Source: Prescottella equi (lineage in GTDB: Bacteria > Actinomycetota > Actinomycetes > Mycobacteriales > Mycobacteriaceae). Taken from it: a DNA stretch of 64,000 bases. Shown here in pieces: positions 52,679-64,000 of this stretch. Position 1 is the first letter of the stretch. Each line of letters begins with the position of its first letter. The translations under genes were made by a program, and so were the position numbers. The notes under the pieces were generated by a model. The model was given only the letters and a program-made list of their open reading frames with translations, ran no database searches and was not told the origin of the DNA. The stretch lies in assembly GCF_002094305.1 (NCBI RefSeq), contig NZ_LWTX01000005.1, forward strand, positions 287,357 through 351,356, in the 5' to 3' direction.

Positions 52679-53941
52679 TCACACCGGTTCGGGTGCGCGC
52701 ACGGGTGCCGGCTTCTCGAGCGCGGGGCCGGGTGTACCGCGGAAGGCGATGACCGCCGCCGCGGCGAGAACAGCCACGTAGACCAGCAGATAGATGTTCA
52801 TGAGGACGTCCGTGATCGTCCACCACGGCGGGAACAGGAAGAGCCCCACCACCACGTTGTCCTCCTCCCAGCGGTAGGGCCACGCGCCCGCCGCGAGGTA
52901 GACGACCGCGGCCGCGAGCCACCACCACCGGTTGGTGGTCGCCCGGTGCACGATGTAGACGAGCAGCGGAACGAACCACACCCAGTGGTGGCTCCACGAG
53001 AACGGTGAGACCGCGGCCGCGGTGAGTCCGGCGACGGTCACCGCCAGCAGCGCCTCGTTCTTCCGATGCAACCGGACGACGATCCACATGCTCACCACGA
53101 CCGCGCACCCCGCCAGCGCCAGCCACAGCGCCACCGGGGCGGGGTCGCCACCGAGGTGCGCGATCACTCCGCGGATCGACTGGTTCGACGGGTGCGAGTC
53201 CTCCGCGATGCGAGTGGACTCGAAGAACGTCTCCGTCCAGTACTGCAACGAGTCGTCGGGCAATATCAGCCAGCTGACGGCGACCGTGGCAGCGCCGGTG
53301 CCGACCGCGACGACGGCAGCACGCCACTTCCGCAGGACCAGGTAGTAGAGGACGAAATAGGCCGGCGTGAGCTTGATGCCCGCCGCGACTCCCACGCCGA
53401 TGCCCTTGAGCCGGCTCGCGTCGCCGCGCGAGGCGTCCCACAGCACCAACGCCATGAGCACCAGGTTGATCTGCCCGTAGAACAGCGTGGTCCGAACCGG
53501 TTCGAGGAACGTACACGACGCGGCCAGCAGCGCCGACATCCCGACGACGTACGGCGTGATGCGGTAGCCGAGCATGCGCCAGCACAACGCCACGATCGCG
53601 ACCAGCAGCGCGACGTTGGCCGCCATCCACAGGTACTTGTCGACCCCGCCAGGAAGCAATCCGAAAGGCAGGAACATCAACGTCGAGAACGGCGTGTAGG
53701 TGTAGAGCAGGCCGTGGATCACAGGCTCGGTGTACAGCGGAAGATCCGCCATCACGTGGCGGGCGCCGTCGCGGTACACGTCGAGGTCGGCGCCACCCGC
53801 GAACAGTCCGATCTTGGGCATCCACGGGGACACAGTCGTGAAGAGCAGCACGACGGATGTCACAGCCCAGAGCGCGAGGATCACCGAAGTCCCTGTCCGA
53901 CGCGGCATCTCGCGTCCGCGGACAAGAATGTTCCTCAGCAC
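52679..53941 (-). CDS. GT87-family (polyprenol-phosphate mannose) mannosyltransferase
   Basis: 420 aa from GTG with GGGAGGGC ribosome site; ATG 11 codons later is an alternative. About 10-11 transmembrane helices with the first periplasmic loop carrying DLDVYRDGARHV, the GT-C acidic motif of the alpha-1,2-mannosyltransferase family in mycobacteria. Others: LFYGQINLVLMALVLWD, GIKLTPAYFVLYYL and PFSWSHHWVWFVPL. The family extends lipomannan/lipoarabinomannan or related glycans outside the membrane. Exact linkage unknown. 16 bp upstream of the lipoprotein gene; they may form an operon. Confidence 0.86.
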   Translation of the reverse strand: MLRNILVRGREMPRRTGTSVILALWAVTSVVLLFTTVSPWMPKIGLFAGGADLDVYRDGARHVMADLPLYTEPVIHGLLYTYTPFSTLMFLPFGLLPGGVDKYLWMAANVALLVAIVALCWRMLGYRITPYVVGMSALLAASCTFLEPVRTTLFYGQINLVLMALVLWDASRGDASRLKGIGVGVAAGIKLTPAYFVLYYLVLRKWRAAVVAVGTGAATVAVSWLILPDDSLQYWTETFFESTRIAEDSHPSNQSIRGVIAHLGGDPAPVALWLALAGCAVVVSMWIVVRLHRKNEALLAVTVAGLTAAAVSPFSWSHHWVWFVPLLVYIVHRATTNRWWWLAAAVVYLAAGAWPYRWEEDNVVVGLFLFPPWWTITDVLMNIYLLVYVAVLAAAAVIAFRGTPGPALEKPAPVRAPEPV

Positions 53942-54213
53942 GGCCAGCCCTCCCGATCGCGGTCCCACCCCAGAACCCTCGCAGCCTCGATACCCAGCCT
54001 AAGCAATTTCACCGATTCGGACGAACCGGGAACCCACTCACCGAGACCGCTGCCCGGGTGCCGTGGGCGCACCGGTCGCACGTTACCGGCCGCTGCGCAA
54101 CACGGCCGGAATCGCACCTGCACGTCCGCGGGCGCCCCGCTGGTTAGACTCCGCCGAGGCCGATCCGATTCCCCTAGATCGCGCCGCCGCGGTCGACACG
54201 AAAGGCCCCGAAC

Positions 54214-54615
54214 ATGATTCGTTTCCTCATCCGGACGGCGATCTTCCTCGGGTCGGCGGCGATCGGAATCCTGGCTGCCGTGTGGCTGCTGCCGGACGTG
54301 CACGTCACCGCCACCGGGTTCGTCCTCGCCGCCATCGTCTTCGCGGTCGCGCAGAGCCTGCTGTCGCCGTTCATCACCAAGGTCGCGGCGCGCAACGCTC
54401 CGGCCTTCCTCGGCGGCATCGGCCTGGTCTCGACGTTCGTCGCGCTCGTCATCGCGTCGCTCGTGACCGGACTGTCGATCACCGGATGGCGCACCTGGAT
54501 CCTCGCGTCGCTCGTCGTGTGGCTCGTCACCGCCCTCGCAACGGTGCTGCTGCCGATGTTCCTCCTCAAGGACGAGATCGCCGACCGCAAGGCGAAGAAG
54601 GACGCCGGCGCCTGA
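54214..54615 (+). CDS. Phage-holin-like (superfamily IV) membrane protein
   Basis: 133 aa, ATG with GAAAGG ribosome site. Four transmembrane helices, short loops, and a lysine-rich end (KDEIADRKAKKDAGA). The pattern is that of the mycobacterial 4-TMS holin-like family (PF04020), a chromosomal membrane protein rather than phage remnant. No phage genes are near. Followed by a 14-bp tandem repeat and a 22-bp repeat locus. Confidence 0.82.
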   Translation: MIRFLIRTAIFLGSAAIGILAAVWLLPDVHVTATGFVLAAIVFAVAQSLLSPFITKVAARNAPAFLGGIGLVSTFVALVIASLVTGLSITGWRTWILASLVVWLVTALATVLLPMFLLKDEIADRKAKKDAGA

Positions 54616-54632
54616 CGCACCCCTCCCCTCCC

Positions 54633-54688
54633 CTCTCCCCGCGCCCCTCTCCCCGCGCCCCTCTCCCCGCGCCCCTCTCCCCGCGATT
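54633..54688. repeat. Tandem 14-bp repeat, about four copies
   Basis: CTCTCCCCGCGCCC repeated three times exactly (54633-54674) with a fourth copy ending at about 54685, which runs into the start of the 22-bp repeat at 54682. Looks like slippage next to the dispersed repeat. Confidence 0.9.
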
Positions 54689-54744
54689 TGCGCACTTATC
54701 GCGGAATTCGGGGCCCCGCGGGCGCGATAAGTGCGCAAAACGCG
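54682..54744. repeat. Dispersed 22-bp repeat, locus 4 (inverted pair)
   Basis: Copies at 54682-54703 (plus, one base changed) and 54723-54744 (inverted), start-to-start 41 bp. Spacer GAATTCGGGGCCCCGCGGG is itself partly palindromic. Convergent genes (holin-like, plus; HxlR, minus) flank it; it can form a long hairpin. Confidence 0.9.
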
Positions 54745-54752
54745 GGAGGGTG

Positions 54753-55265
54753 TCAGGTGCGTCGCATGGCCCGGCGGGCCTGTTCCTCGGTGAAGTGCGG
54801 GACGACGCGGATCTCCTCGAGGGGCACCTGACGCCCCGATGCGCTGCGCACCTCGACGCGGACCGGCTCGCCGTTCGTGTCGTCGGCGAGGTCGAGCGGA
54901 CCGCCCCCCTCCCCCTGCAGATACCGATCGCCCCACTGCATCAGCGCGAGCACCGCCGGCAGCAGGTCGCGCCCCTTGTCGGTGAGCACGTACTCGTGGC
55001 GGGTGCGCTGACCCAGCTCCTTGTAGGGCCGGCGCTCGAACAGTCCTTCGGCGGTCAGCTCCCGTAGCCGTGCGGCCGCGACGGCCTCGGTGATCCCGAC
55101 GCGCTCGGCGAAGTGATCGAAACGGGTGGTCCCGTAGTACGCCTCGCGCAGGATCAGCATCGCCGACCGCGTCCCCACCACGTCCATCGCCTTGCCGATC
55201 GAGCACTGAGTGGGACGCCACGCGTCCCGGTCCGCGAGAAACCCGTCGAGTCGTGCTGCCTCCAT
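54753..55265 (-). CDS. HxlR-family regulator
   Basis: 170 aa. Winged HTH of the HxlR type: WRPTQCSIGKAMDVVGTRSAMLILREAYYGTTRFDHFAERVGITEAVAAARLREL, with the conserved Cys21. The C-terminal 50 residues form an additional domain. Divergent from an MFS transporter, with a perfect 10-bp inverted repeat between them. HxlR proteins often sense electrophiles or quinones through the Cys (family knowledge). Confidence 0.88.
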   Translation of the reverse strand: MEAARLDGFLADRDAWRPTQCSIGKAMDVVGTRSAMLILREAYYGTTRFDHFAERVGITEAVAAARLRELTAEGLFERRPYKELGQRTRHEYVLTDKGRDLLPAVLALMQWGDRYLQGEGGGPLDLADDTNGEPVRVEVRSASGRQVPLEEIRVVPHFTEEQARRAMRRT

Positions 55266-55296
55266 GTCCCCAGACTACGCGCTGACTTGTCAAATC

Positions 55297-55325
55297 CATA
55301 GCCAGGGTCCACACTCCTGGCTATG
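55297..55325. promoter_or_regulatory. HxlR-type operator overlapping the MFS start codon
   Basis: CATAGCCAGG-N9-CCTGGCTATG, a perfect 10-bp inverted repeat. The right arm ends with the ATG of the MFS gene. The left arm is 32 bp upstream of the HxlR start. Confidence 0.75.
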
Positions 55326-56702
55326 CAAAAGCAAAGTCAGAAGTTCGGGGCGGTGCTGGCCGTCCTCGCCGGAGCTCCGTTCGTCGCCAACCTCGACCTC
55401 TTCGTCGTCAACGTCGCCCTCGACGACATCGCCGCCGACTACTCGGGAACGCCGCTCTCCCACCTGAGCTGGGTACTGAGCGGCTACGCGATCGTCTATG
55501 CGGCCCTGTTGATTCCGGCCGGACGGTGGGCCGACCGGGTGGGACGACGTCGCGCCTTCCTCGTCGGCCTCGCGCTGTTCACCGTCGCGAGCGCGGCGTG
55601 CGCCCTCGCACCGTCGCTGTGGACGCTGGTCGCGTTCCGCCTCGTCCAGGCCGCAGGTGCCGCGATCCTGACGCCGGCCAGTCTCGGACTCGTCATCGCG
55701 GCGCTGCCCGAGGCACGCCGCGCGCTCGGTGTCCGCCTGTGGGCCGCGACCGGAGCCGCCGCGGCCGCGCTGGGACCGGTGCTGGGCGGCCTGCTGGTGG
55801 CCGCGTCGTGGCGATGGATCTTCCTGATCAACGTTCCGATCGGCGTGATCCTGCTGTGGACGGCTGCGCGTACCGTCCCCGAGTCGAGAGATCCGAATCC
55901 CGCACCCGTCGACGGCGCAGGCGCGGTCCTGCTCGCCTTCGGCGTCGGCGCGGTCTCGCTCGCGCTGGTGCAGGGCCCAGAATGGGGTTGGACCCACGCC
56001 GCCACGCTCGCCGCCGCGATCCTCGGCGTCCTCGCCCTCGTATGGTTCGCCCGACGCACGATGCGCCACGACAGCCCACTGCTCGATCCCGCGCTGCTGC
56101 GCGTGCGCCCGTTCGCATGGTCCAACGTCACCGCGATCGCGTTCAGCGCGTCGTTCGCCGCGGGACTGCTCGCGAACATCCTGTGGATGCAGAACCAGTG
56201 GGGCTACTCGGCCCTGCGCACCGGTCTGGCCGTCGCGCCCGGACCGATGCTGGTCCCGCTGTTCGCGGTGATCGGACAGCTGCTGAGCCGTCGGATTCCG
56301 TCCGGGACCGTGGCCGCGCTCGGCAGCGCGCTGTGGGGCGCGGGGATCGTCCTCGTGCTCGCCGGCGTCGACGCGACCCCCAACTACGCGGCGGGGATGC
56401 TGCCGGGGTGGATCGTCGGGGGCGCGGGCGTCGGGCTGGCGCTGCCGACCATCCTCGCGACGGCCGCCGCGACCCTGCCGCCCGCTCTCGGCGCGACCGG
56501 CAGCGCTGTGGTCAACACGGCTCGCCAACTCGGAAGCGTCCTCGGCATCGCAATTCTCGTCGCCCTCCTGGCCTCGTCCGGATTCACCGCGGCGTGGTGG
56601 GCGGTCGCGGCTCTCGCCGCCGTCGGCGCGGTCACCGCTCTCGGCATGTCACCCCGCGCCGCCGAGCGGCCGACCACCGCTCCCGCCGTTACGGCGCACT
56701 AG
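55323..56702 (+). CDS. MFS transporter (DHA2-like)
   Basis: 459 aa. Fourteen helices expected. Motif D1 NLDLFVVNVALDDI, motif A PAGRWADRVGRRRAFL, and TM5 motif GAAAAALGPVLGGLLVAASWRWIFLINVPIG. ATG lies inside the operator arm, with no ribosome site upstream, so mRNA may be leaderless. Efflux of an unknown small molecule, probably the signal of HxlR. Confidence 0.9.
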   Translation: MQKQSQKFGAVLAVLAGAPFVANLDLFVVNVALDDIAADYSGTPLSHLSWVLSGYAIVYAALLIPAGRWADRVGRRRAFLVGLALFTVASAACALAPSLWTLVAFRLVQAAGAAILTPASLGLVIAALPEARRALGVRLWAATGAAAAALGPVLGGLLVAASWRWIFLINVPIGVILLWTAARTVPESRDPNPAPVDGAGAVLLAFGVGAVSLALVQGPEWGWTHAATLAAAILGVLALVWFARRTMRHDSPLLDPALLRVRPFAWSNVTAIAFSASFAAGLLANILWMQNQWGYSALRTGLAVAPGPMLVPLFAVIGQLLSRRIPSGTVAALGSALWGAGIVLVLAGVDATPNYAAGMLPGWIVGGAGVGLALPTILATAAATLPPALGATGSAVVNTARQLGSVLGIAILVALLASSGFTAAWWAVAALAAVGAVTALGMSPRAAERPTTAPAVTAH

Positions 56703-56716
56703 CTTTCGTTCTCCCC

Positions 56717-56779
56717 CGCGTTTTGCGCACTTATCGCGAAAATCGGGGCCACCCGAGCGCGATAAGTGCGCAAAACGCG
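56717..56779. repeat. Dispersed 22-bp repeat, locus 5 (inverted pair)
   Basis: Perfect copies at 56717-56738 (plus) and 56758-56779 (inverted), start-to-start 41 bp, 19-bp spacer AAAATCGGGGCCACCCGAG. A 22-bp perfect stem can form. It lies 14 bp after the MFS stop and upstream of a gene in the same direction. Confidence 0.92.
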
Positions 56780-56923
56780 GGGGTGGGAGGCGGGATGGGG
56801 AGGGGTGGGCGGGGCGGGCGGAAGTGAACGGCCGTGCAGCGCACGTCACACCACCGGCGTCTGGCACGAGCGTCCGGCAAGGAGCAGAGTCGGAGGTGAC
56901 ACTCACCGAGGATCGGAGGAGAC

Positions 56924-57334
56924 ATGCCGGACCGGACCGCACCTGTCACGACACTGACCGAACAGGAATGCCTGGACCTGCTGGCCACCGAGCGCCTCGG
57001 ACGACTGATCGTGGTCGCCGGCGACCGACCGGACGTCTACCCCGTCAACTACGTGGTCCACGACGGCAAGATCTATTTCCGGTCCGCCGAGGGCGACAAG
57101 CTCACCGAACTCACCCTCCGGCCGATGACGACGTTCCAGGTGGACCACGCCGACGCGACGTCCGGGTGGAGCGTCGTGATCCGCGGTATCGCGCGCACCC
57201 TCGTCCGGTTCGACGAGATCAACGCCGCCGAGGAACTGGACCTGCAGTCCTGGGTACCGACCGAGAAGTTCAATTTCGTGGAGATCCGGCCGACCGAGAG
57301 CCACGGGCGGCGATTCGTCCTCGACCGAGGCTGA
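56924..57334 (+). CDS. PNPOx-like flavin/pyridoxamine oxidase family protein
   Basis: 136 aa, ATG with GGAGGAGAC ribosome site. Split-barrel fold: LTEQECLDLLATERLGRLIVVAGDRPDVYPVNYVVHDGKIYFRSAEGDKLTEL, then VDHADATSGWSVVIRGIARTL. These proteins bind FMN or F420 and reduce diverse substrates. Role unknown; stress-linked relatives occur in mycobacteria. Convergent with the Nudix gene (9-bp gap). Confidence 0.82.
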   Translation: MPDRTAPVTTLTEQECLDLLATERLGRLIVVAGDRPDVYPVNYVVHDGKIYFRSAEGDKLTELTLRPMTTFQVDHADATSGWSVVIRGIARTLVRFDEINAAEELDLQSWVPTEKFNFVEIRPTESHGRRFVLDRG

Positions 57335-57343
57335 CCCGGGCGG

Positions 57344-58183
57344 TCAGTCCAGCCAGCCCAGCACGGTCGACGGCGACAGCGCCAGCACCGACGTCGGCAG
57401 TCGGCCGCGCAGCCCGCGGTCGGCCGTCACCACCGCGGTGAGTGTGTCGCCGTCGGACGCCAGCCGGGCCAGCTCGTCGTCGCCGCTGCCCGCGGCGGCA
57501 TGCACCGGCACCCGGACGTCGGCGTGGTCGACGGCGCGGGCCTGACCTTCGAGCACCGCCTCGATCCGCGGCAGCCAGCCGAATCCGCCGCCGGGCAGTT
57601 CGACGGTGCGCGGGAGTACCTGGGCGATCCGGTCCAGCAGTTCACCGGTCGCGCCCGCACGGTCCCGCCACCACCCGGTCGGTCGTGACCCCAGGACGTT
57701 GGCGGTGTCGAGGAGGACGCGGATCTCGTTGGTGCGCAGACTCGGCCACGCGGCCGCGAATCCCGGGTGCAGCGGCATGTGCTCGACGTCCGCCTCCGGC
57801 ACCCAGCGCAGCTCTGTGCTCTCCCCGTTGGGCACGAGGGCCAGGGTCTTCTCGGCGTCGGCGACCACCGTCGTGTAGGTCCAGCCGCCGTCGACGTTGG
57901 CGGTGACCCGTTCGGTCCGGACGCGGACCGCGCCGGTGTCGATCCCGGTCTCCTCCTGTGCCTCGCGGACCGCCGCGTGGATCGTCGTCTCGTGGCTGTC
58001 GCGGGCACCGCCCGGAAGCGCCCACGTCCCGCCCTGGTGGCTCCACGCGGCGCGGTGCTGCAGCAGGACCGCCGGTGAACCGTCCTCGAGCGGGGCGCGC
58101 AGGAGCAGACCCGCCGCGCCGTGCCGGCCCCAATGCCGCACCCCGTCGGGCGTCGTCGCCCAGCCGTCTCCGTCACCGCGCAT
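57344..58183 (-). CDS. Nudix hydrolase fused to a PIN/NYN-like domain (MutT3 position)
   Basis: 279 aa from ATG (MRGDGDGWATTPDGVRHWG). The Nudix domain (about 1-145) has the complete box GGARDSHETTIHAAVREAQEETGI. A second domain (about 155-279) begins IRVLLDTANVLGSRPTGWWRDRAGATGELL and continues DRIAQVLP ... VDHADVRVPVHAAAGSGDDELARLA ... AVVTADRGLRGRL, with Asp residues spaced as in NYN/PIN nucleases. The gene holds the place of M. tuberculosis mutT3 (Rv0413), which has only the Nudix part (about 217 aa). The fused second domain suggests a nuclease or RNA link; this is inference from fold. Divergent from glnX. Confidence 0.82.
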   Translation of the reverse strand: MRGDGDGWATTPDGVRHWGRHGAAGLLLRAPLEDGSPAVLLQHRAAWSHQGGTWALPGGARDSHETTIHAAVREAQEETGIDTGAVRVRTERVTANVDGGWTYTTVVADAEKTLALVPNGESTELRWVPEADVEHMPLHPGFAAAWPSLRTNEIRVLLDTANVLGSRPTGWWRDRAGATGELLDRIAQVLPRTVELPGGGFGWLPRIEAVLEGQARAVDHADVRVPVHAAAGSGDDELARLASDGDTLTAVVTADRGLRGRLPTSVLALSPSTVLGWLD

Positions 58184-58342
58184 GGAGTACCTCTCACCTG
58201 CCCTGTCCGCCGAGCCGCTCACCTGTCCCCACAGTATTCCCCGCGGCATCCGAAAACGGCGGAACATCCCCGCGGTGCTGCTTATATGCTCGAAACTGCG
58301 GAACGGCGAACCACACCGGACGGCGAACCGAGGTACCAGCCC

Positions 58343-59703
58343 GTGGCAATGCCGGAAACGACGACGGCAAACGAAGGCGAGGCGACGCCCACCACCACCG
58401 CTCGCAGGATCTGGAGCGGCCTGGCGACCAACGGCGCCGGCACTCGCCCGCGCCAGATGACCGGGCACGACCTGCTGCGTTCCACGCCCGCGCGGCTCCT
58501 CGCGATCGGGGTGGCGCTGCTGCTCGGCACGCTGGCGGTCGGGTTGATCGCGTCGATGGCCGCGGGCGGCCGCAAGCAGAGCATCGACACCCTGCTGTCG
58601 ACGACCGAGCCGCTGGCCCGGTCGTCGCAGAATCTGTACGCGTCGCTGTCGGTGGCCGACGCCGCCGCAGCCACCGCGTTCCTGTCCGGCGGTGTCGAAC
58701 CCAGCGAGGCCCGCGACCGGTACGCGCAGGCGATCGGCACCGCGTCGGCCGAGATGGTCGCGACATCGGACGGGCTGCCGGGCGACGACCCGAGCCGACG
58801 GCTGCTCACCGAGATCGCGACGAAGCTACCGGTGTACACGGGACTCGTGGAGACCGCGCGCACGAACAATCGGGTCGGCAATCCGGTCGGCACCGCCTAC
58901 CTCGCCGAGGCGTCGGCGTTGATGCAGACGGACATCCTCCCGGCCGCGCAGGCGCTGCACACCGAGCGCTCCGCGGCGGCTCTCGCCCCCCAGTCCGGGT
59001 TCGGCCGCCCGCCGTGGCTCGCGATCGGTCTGCTCGTCGCGCTCATCGTGGGGCTGGGCGCCACGCAGGTCGTGCTGTCGAGACGGACCAGGCGCACGCT
59101 CAATCCCGGCCTGCTGTTCACGACGGCGGCGATGGTGGCCCTGCTGGTGTGGATGCTGATCGCCGGCATCATCTCCGCGACCAGCGCGCACCGCGCGATC
59201 CGGGACGGCTCGGAGCCGCTGTCGACGTTCGCGACCGCCCGCATCCTCGCCCAGCAGGCGCGCACGCAGGAGATTCTGCAGTTGGTGCGCCGCGAGGAGA
59301 AGGAGGAACACGCGCGGCTGTACGAGGACGACACCGCGGAACTGCAGCAACTGCTGGGCAGCTACACGGGCACCGTGGGCCGGGACGACGTCGACCGGGC
59401 GTCGCAGGCGATGGACAACTGGACCACGTCCCATCGGACGATGCTCGACGCGCTCTCGACCGGCGACTGGACGGCGGCCGCGATGACGACCATCGGGTCC
59501 GATCCGGAGTCGTCGGCGGCGCAGTTCGACGCCGTCGACGCCGCGCTGGCTTCGGGGGCGGACACCGCGCGGGAGGAACTGCGGGAGGACGTGGCGACGT
59601 CGTCCCGGGTGCTGTCCGCGCTGGGGCCGGGCGCCGCGATCCTCACCGCCCTGGCGGTGGTGGGCATCCCGGTGGGTCTGTGGCCCAGGCTGAGGGAGTA
59701 CCA

Positions 59704-59707
<4 letters not shown>
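58343..59707 (+). CDS. glnX: GlnX-type membrane sensor of the PknG pathway
   Basis: 454 aa from GTG with GAGG about 9 nt upstream; other in-frame starts exist up to 56 codons earlier. Four transmembrane helices (about residues 45-70, 215-237, 250-280, 420-445). Two external helical regions between them (about 75-205 and 285-415) resemble 4-helix-bundle ligand sensors. Corresponds to Rv0412c (GlnX), which with GlnH passes amino-acid (Asp/Glu) availability to PknG in mycobacteria. First gene of a three-gene coupled operon; the stop overlaps glnH (GTGA). Confidence 0.85.
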
Positions 59708-63185
<3,478 letters not shown>

Positions 63186-63187
63186 CG

Positions 63188-64000
<813 letters not shown>

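Noticed and set aside
54214..54615. Prophage remnant because of the holin-like gene
   Set aside because: No other phage gene, attachment repeats or tRNA is nearby; this holin-like family is a normal chromosomal membrane protein in actinobacteria.

Overview
The window is about 64 kb of high-GC actinobacterial DNA with frequent GTG starts, a CIRCE-controlled groEL2, mycoloyltransferase-type esterases and Mrp antiporter genes. Gene content and order match the Mycobacterium tuberculosis stretch from Rv0410c (pknG) to about Rv0462 (lpd). Together with the accessory envelope genes this points to Mycobacteriales, most likely Rhodococcus or a close relative. The genus is inferred from content and style, not from a marker gene.

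Layout: 1-9.6 kb holds lpd, a tiny two-peptide operon, a secreted protein, a tandem-duplicated Lrp-type regulator, a prolyl oligopeptidase coupled to a mycoloyltransferase-like esterase, a third tiny peptide and an alpha/beta hydrolase. 9.7-19.1 kb holds a PspC protein, groEL2 with two CIRCE sites, a secreted protein, a HAD phosphatase, an SRPBCC protein, psd-pssA, a nuclease-like gene bracketed by repeats, and a double-AAA ATPase. 19-24 kb has a PEP-mutase-like enzyme, a TetR/MFS divergent pair with two operators, a membrane protein and a Nudix hydrolase. 24.3-30.5 kb is a complete, translationally coupled Mrp Na+/H+ antiporter operon with MrpA and MrpB fused. 30.5-38 kb holds a PAP2-like membrane enzyme, a frameshifted carboxylate-amine ligase, sodC, virR, a DUF3263 gene, def, an isolated Rv0428c-type SH3-like domain, xthA and two small acetyltransferase paralogs.

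38-41.3 kb is a secreted-protein island with two divergent paralogs that share a long conserved upstream leader. 41.3-52.2 kb holds thiamin genes (thiD; thiO-thiS-thiG behind a TPP riboswitch; thiE divergent and apparently leaderless) mixed with a class III cyclase, an LpqL-type lipoprotein peptidase, a dienelactone hydrolase, an AraC regulator, an ABC exporter and a pentapeptide-repeat protein. 52-58 kb has a lipoprotein, a GT87 mannosyltransferase, a holin-like protein, an HxlR/MFS pair and a Nudix-plus-PIN/NYN-like fusion. 58-63 kb is the glnX-glnH-pknG nutrient-sensing operon. The window ends inside ctaD (cytochrome aa3 subunit I).

The most unusual signal is a dispersed 22-bp repeat (core TTTTGCGCACTTATCGCG or its complement). 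It occurs at five intergenic loci in groups of two or three copies set 40-42 bp apart whatever their orientation, with partly conserved spacers. Two groups bracket a nuclease-like gene that splits the conserved pssA/AAA-ATPase neighbourhood, and one group has been read into the end of a protein. Other items of note are the three serine-ended micro-peptides, several TANNNT-N7-GTG leaderless starts, and the conserved leaders of the secreted paralogs.
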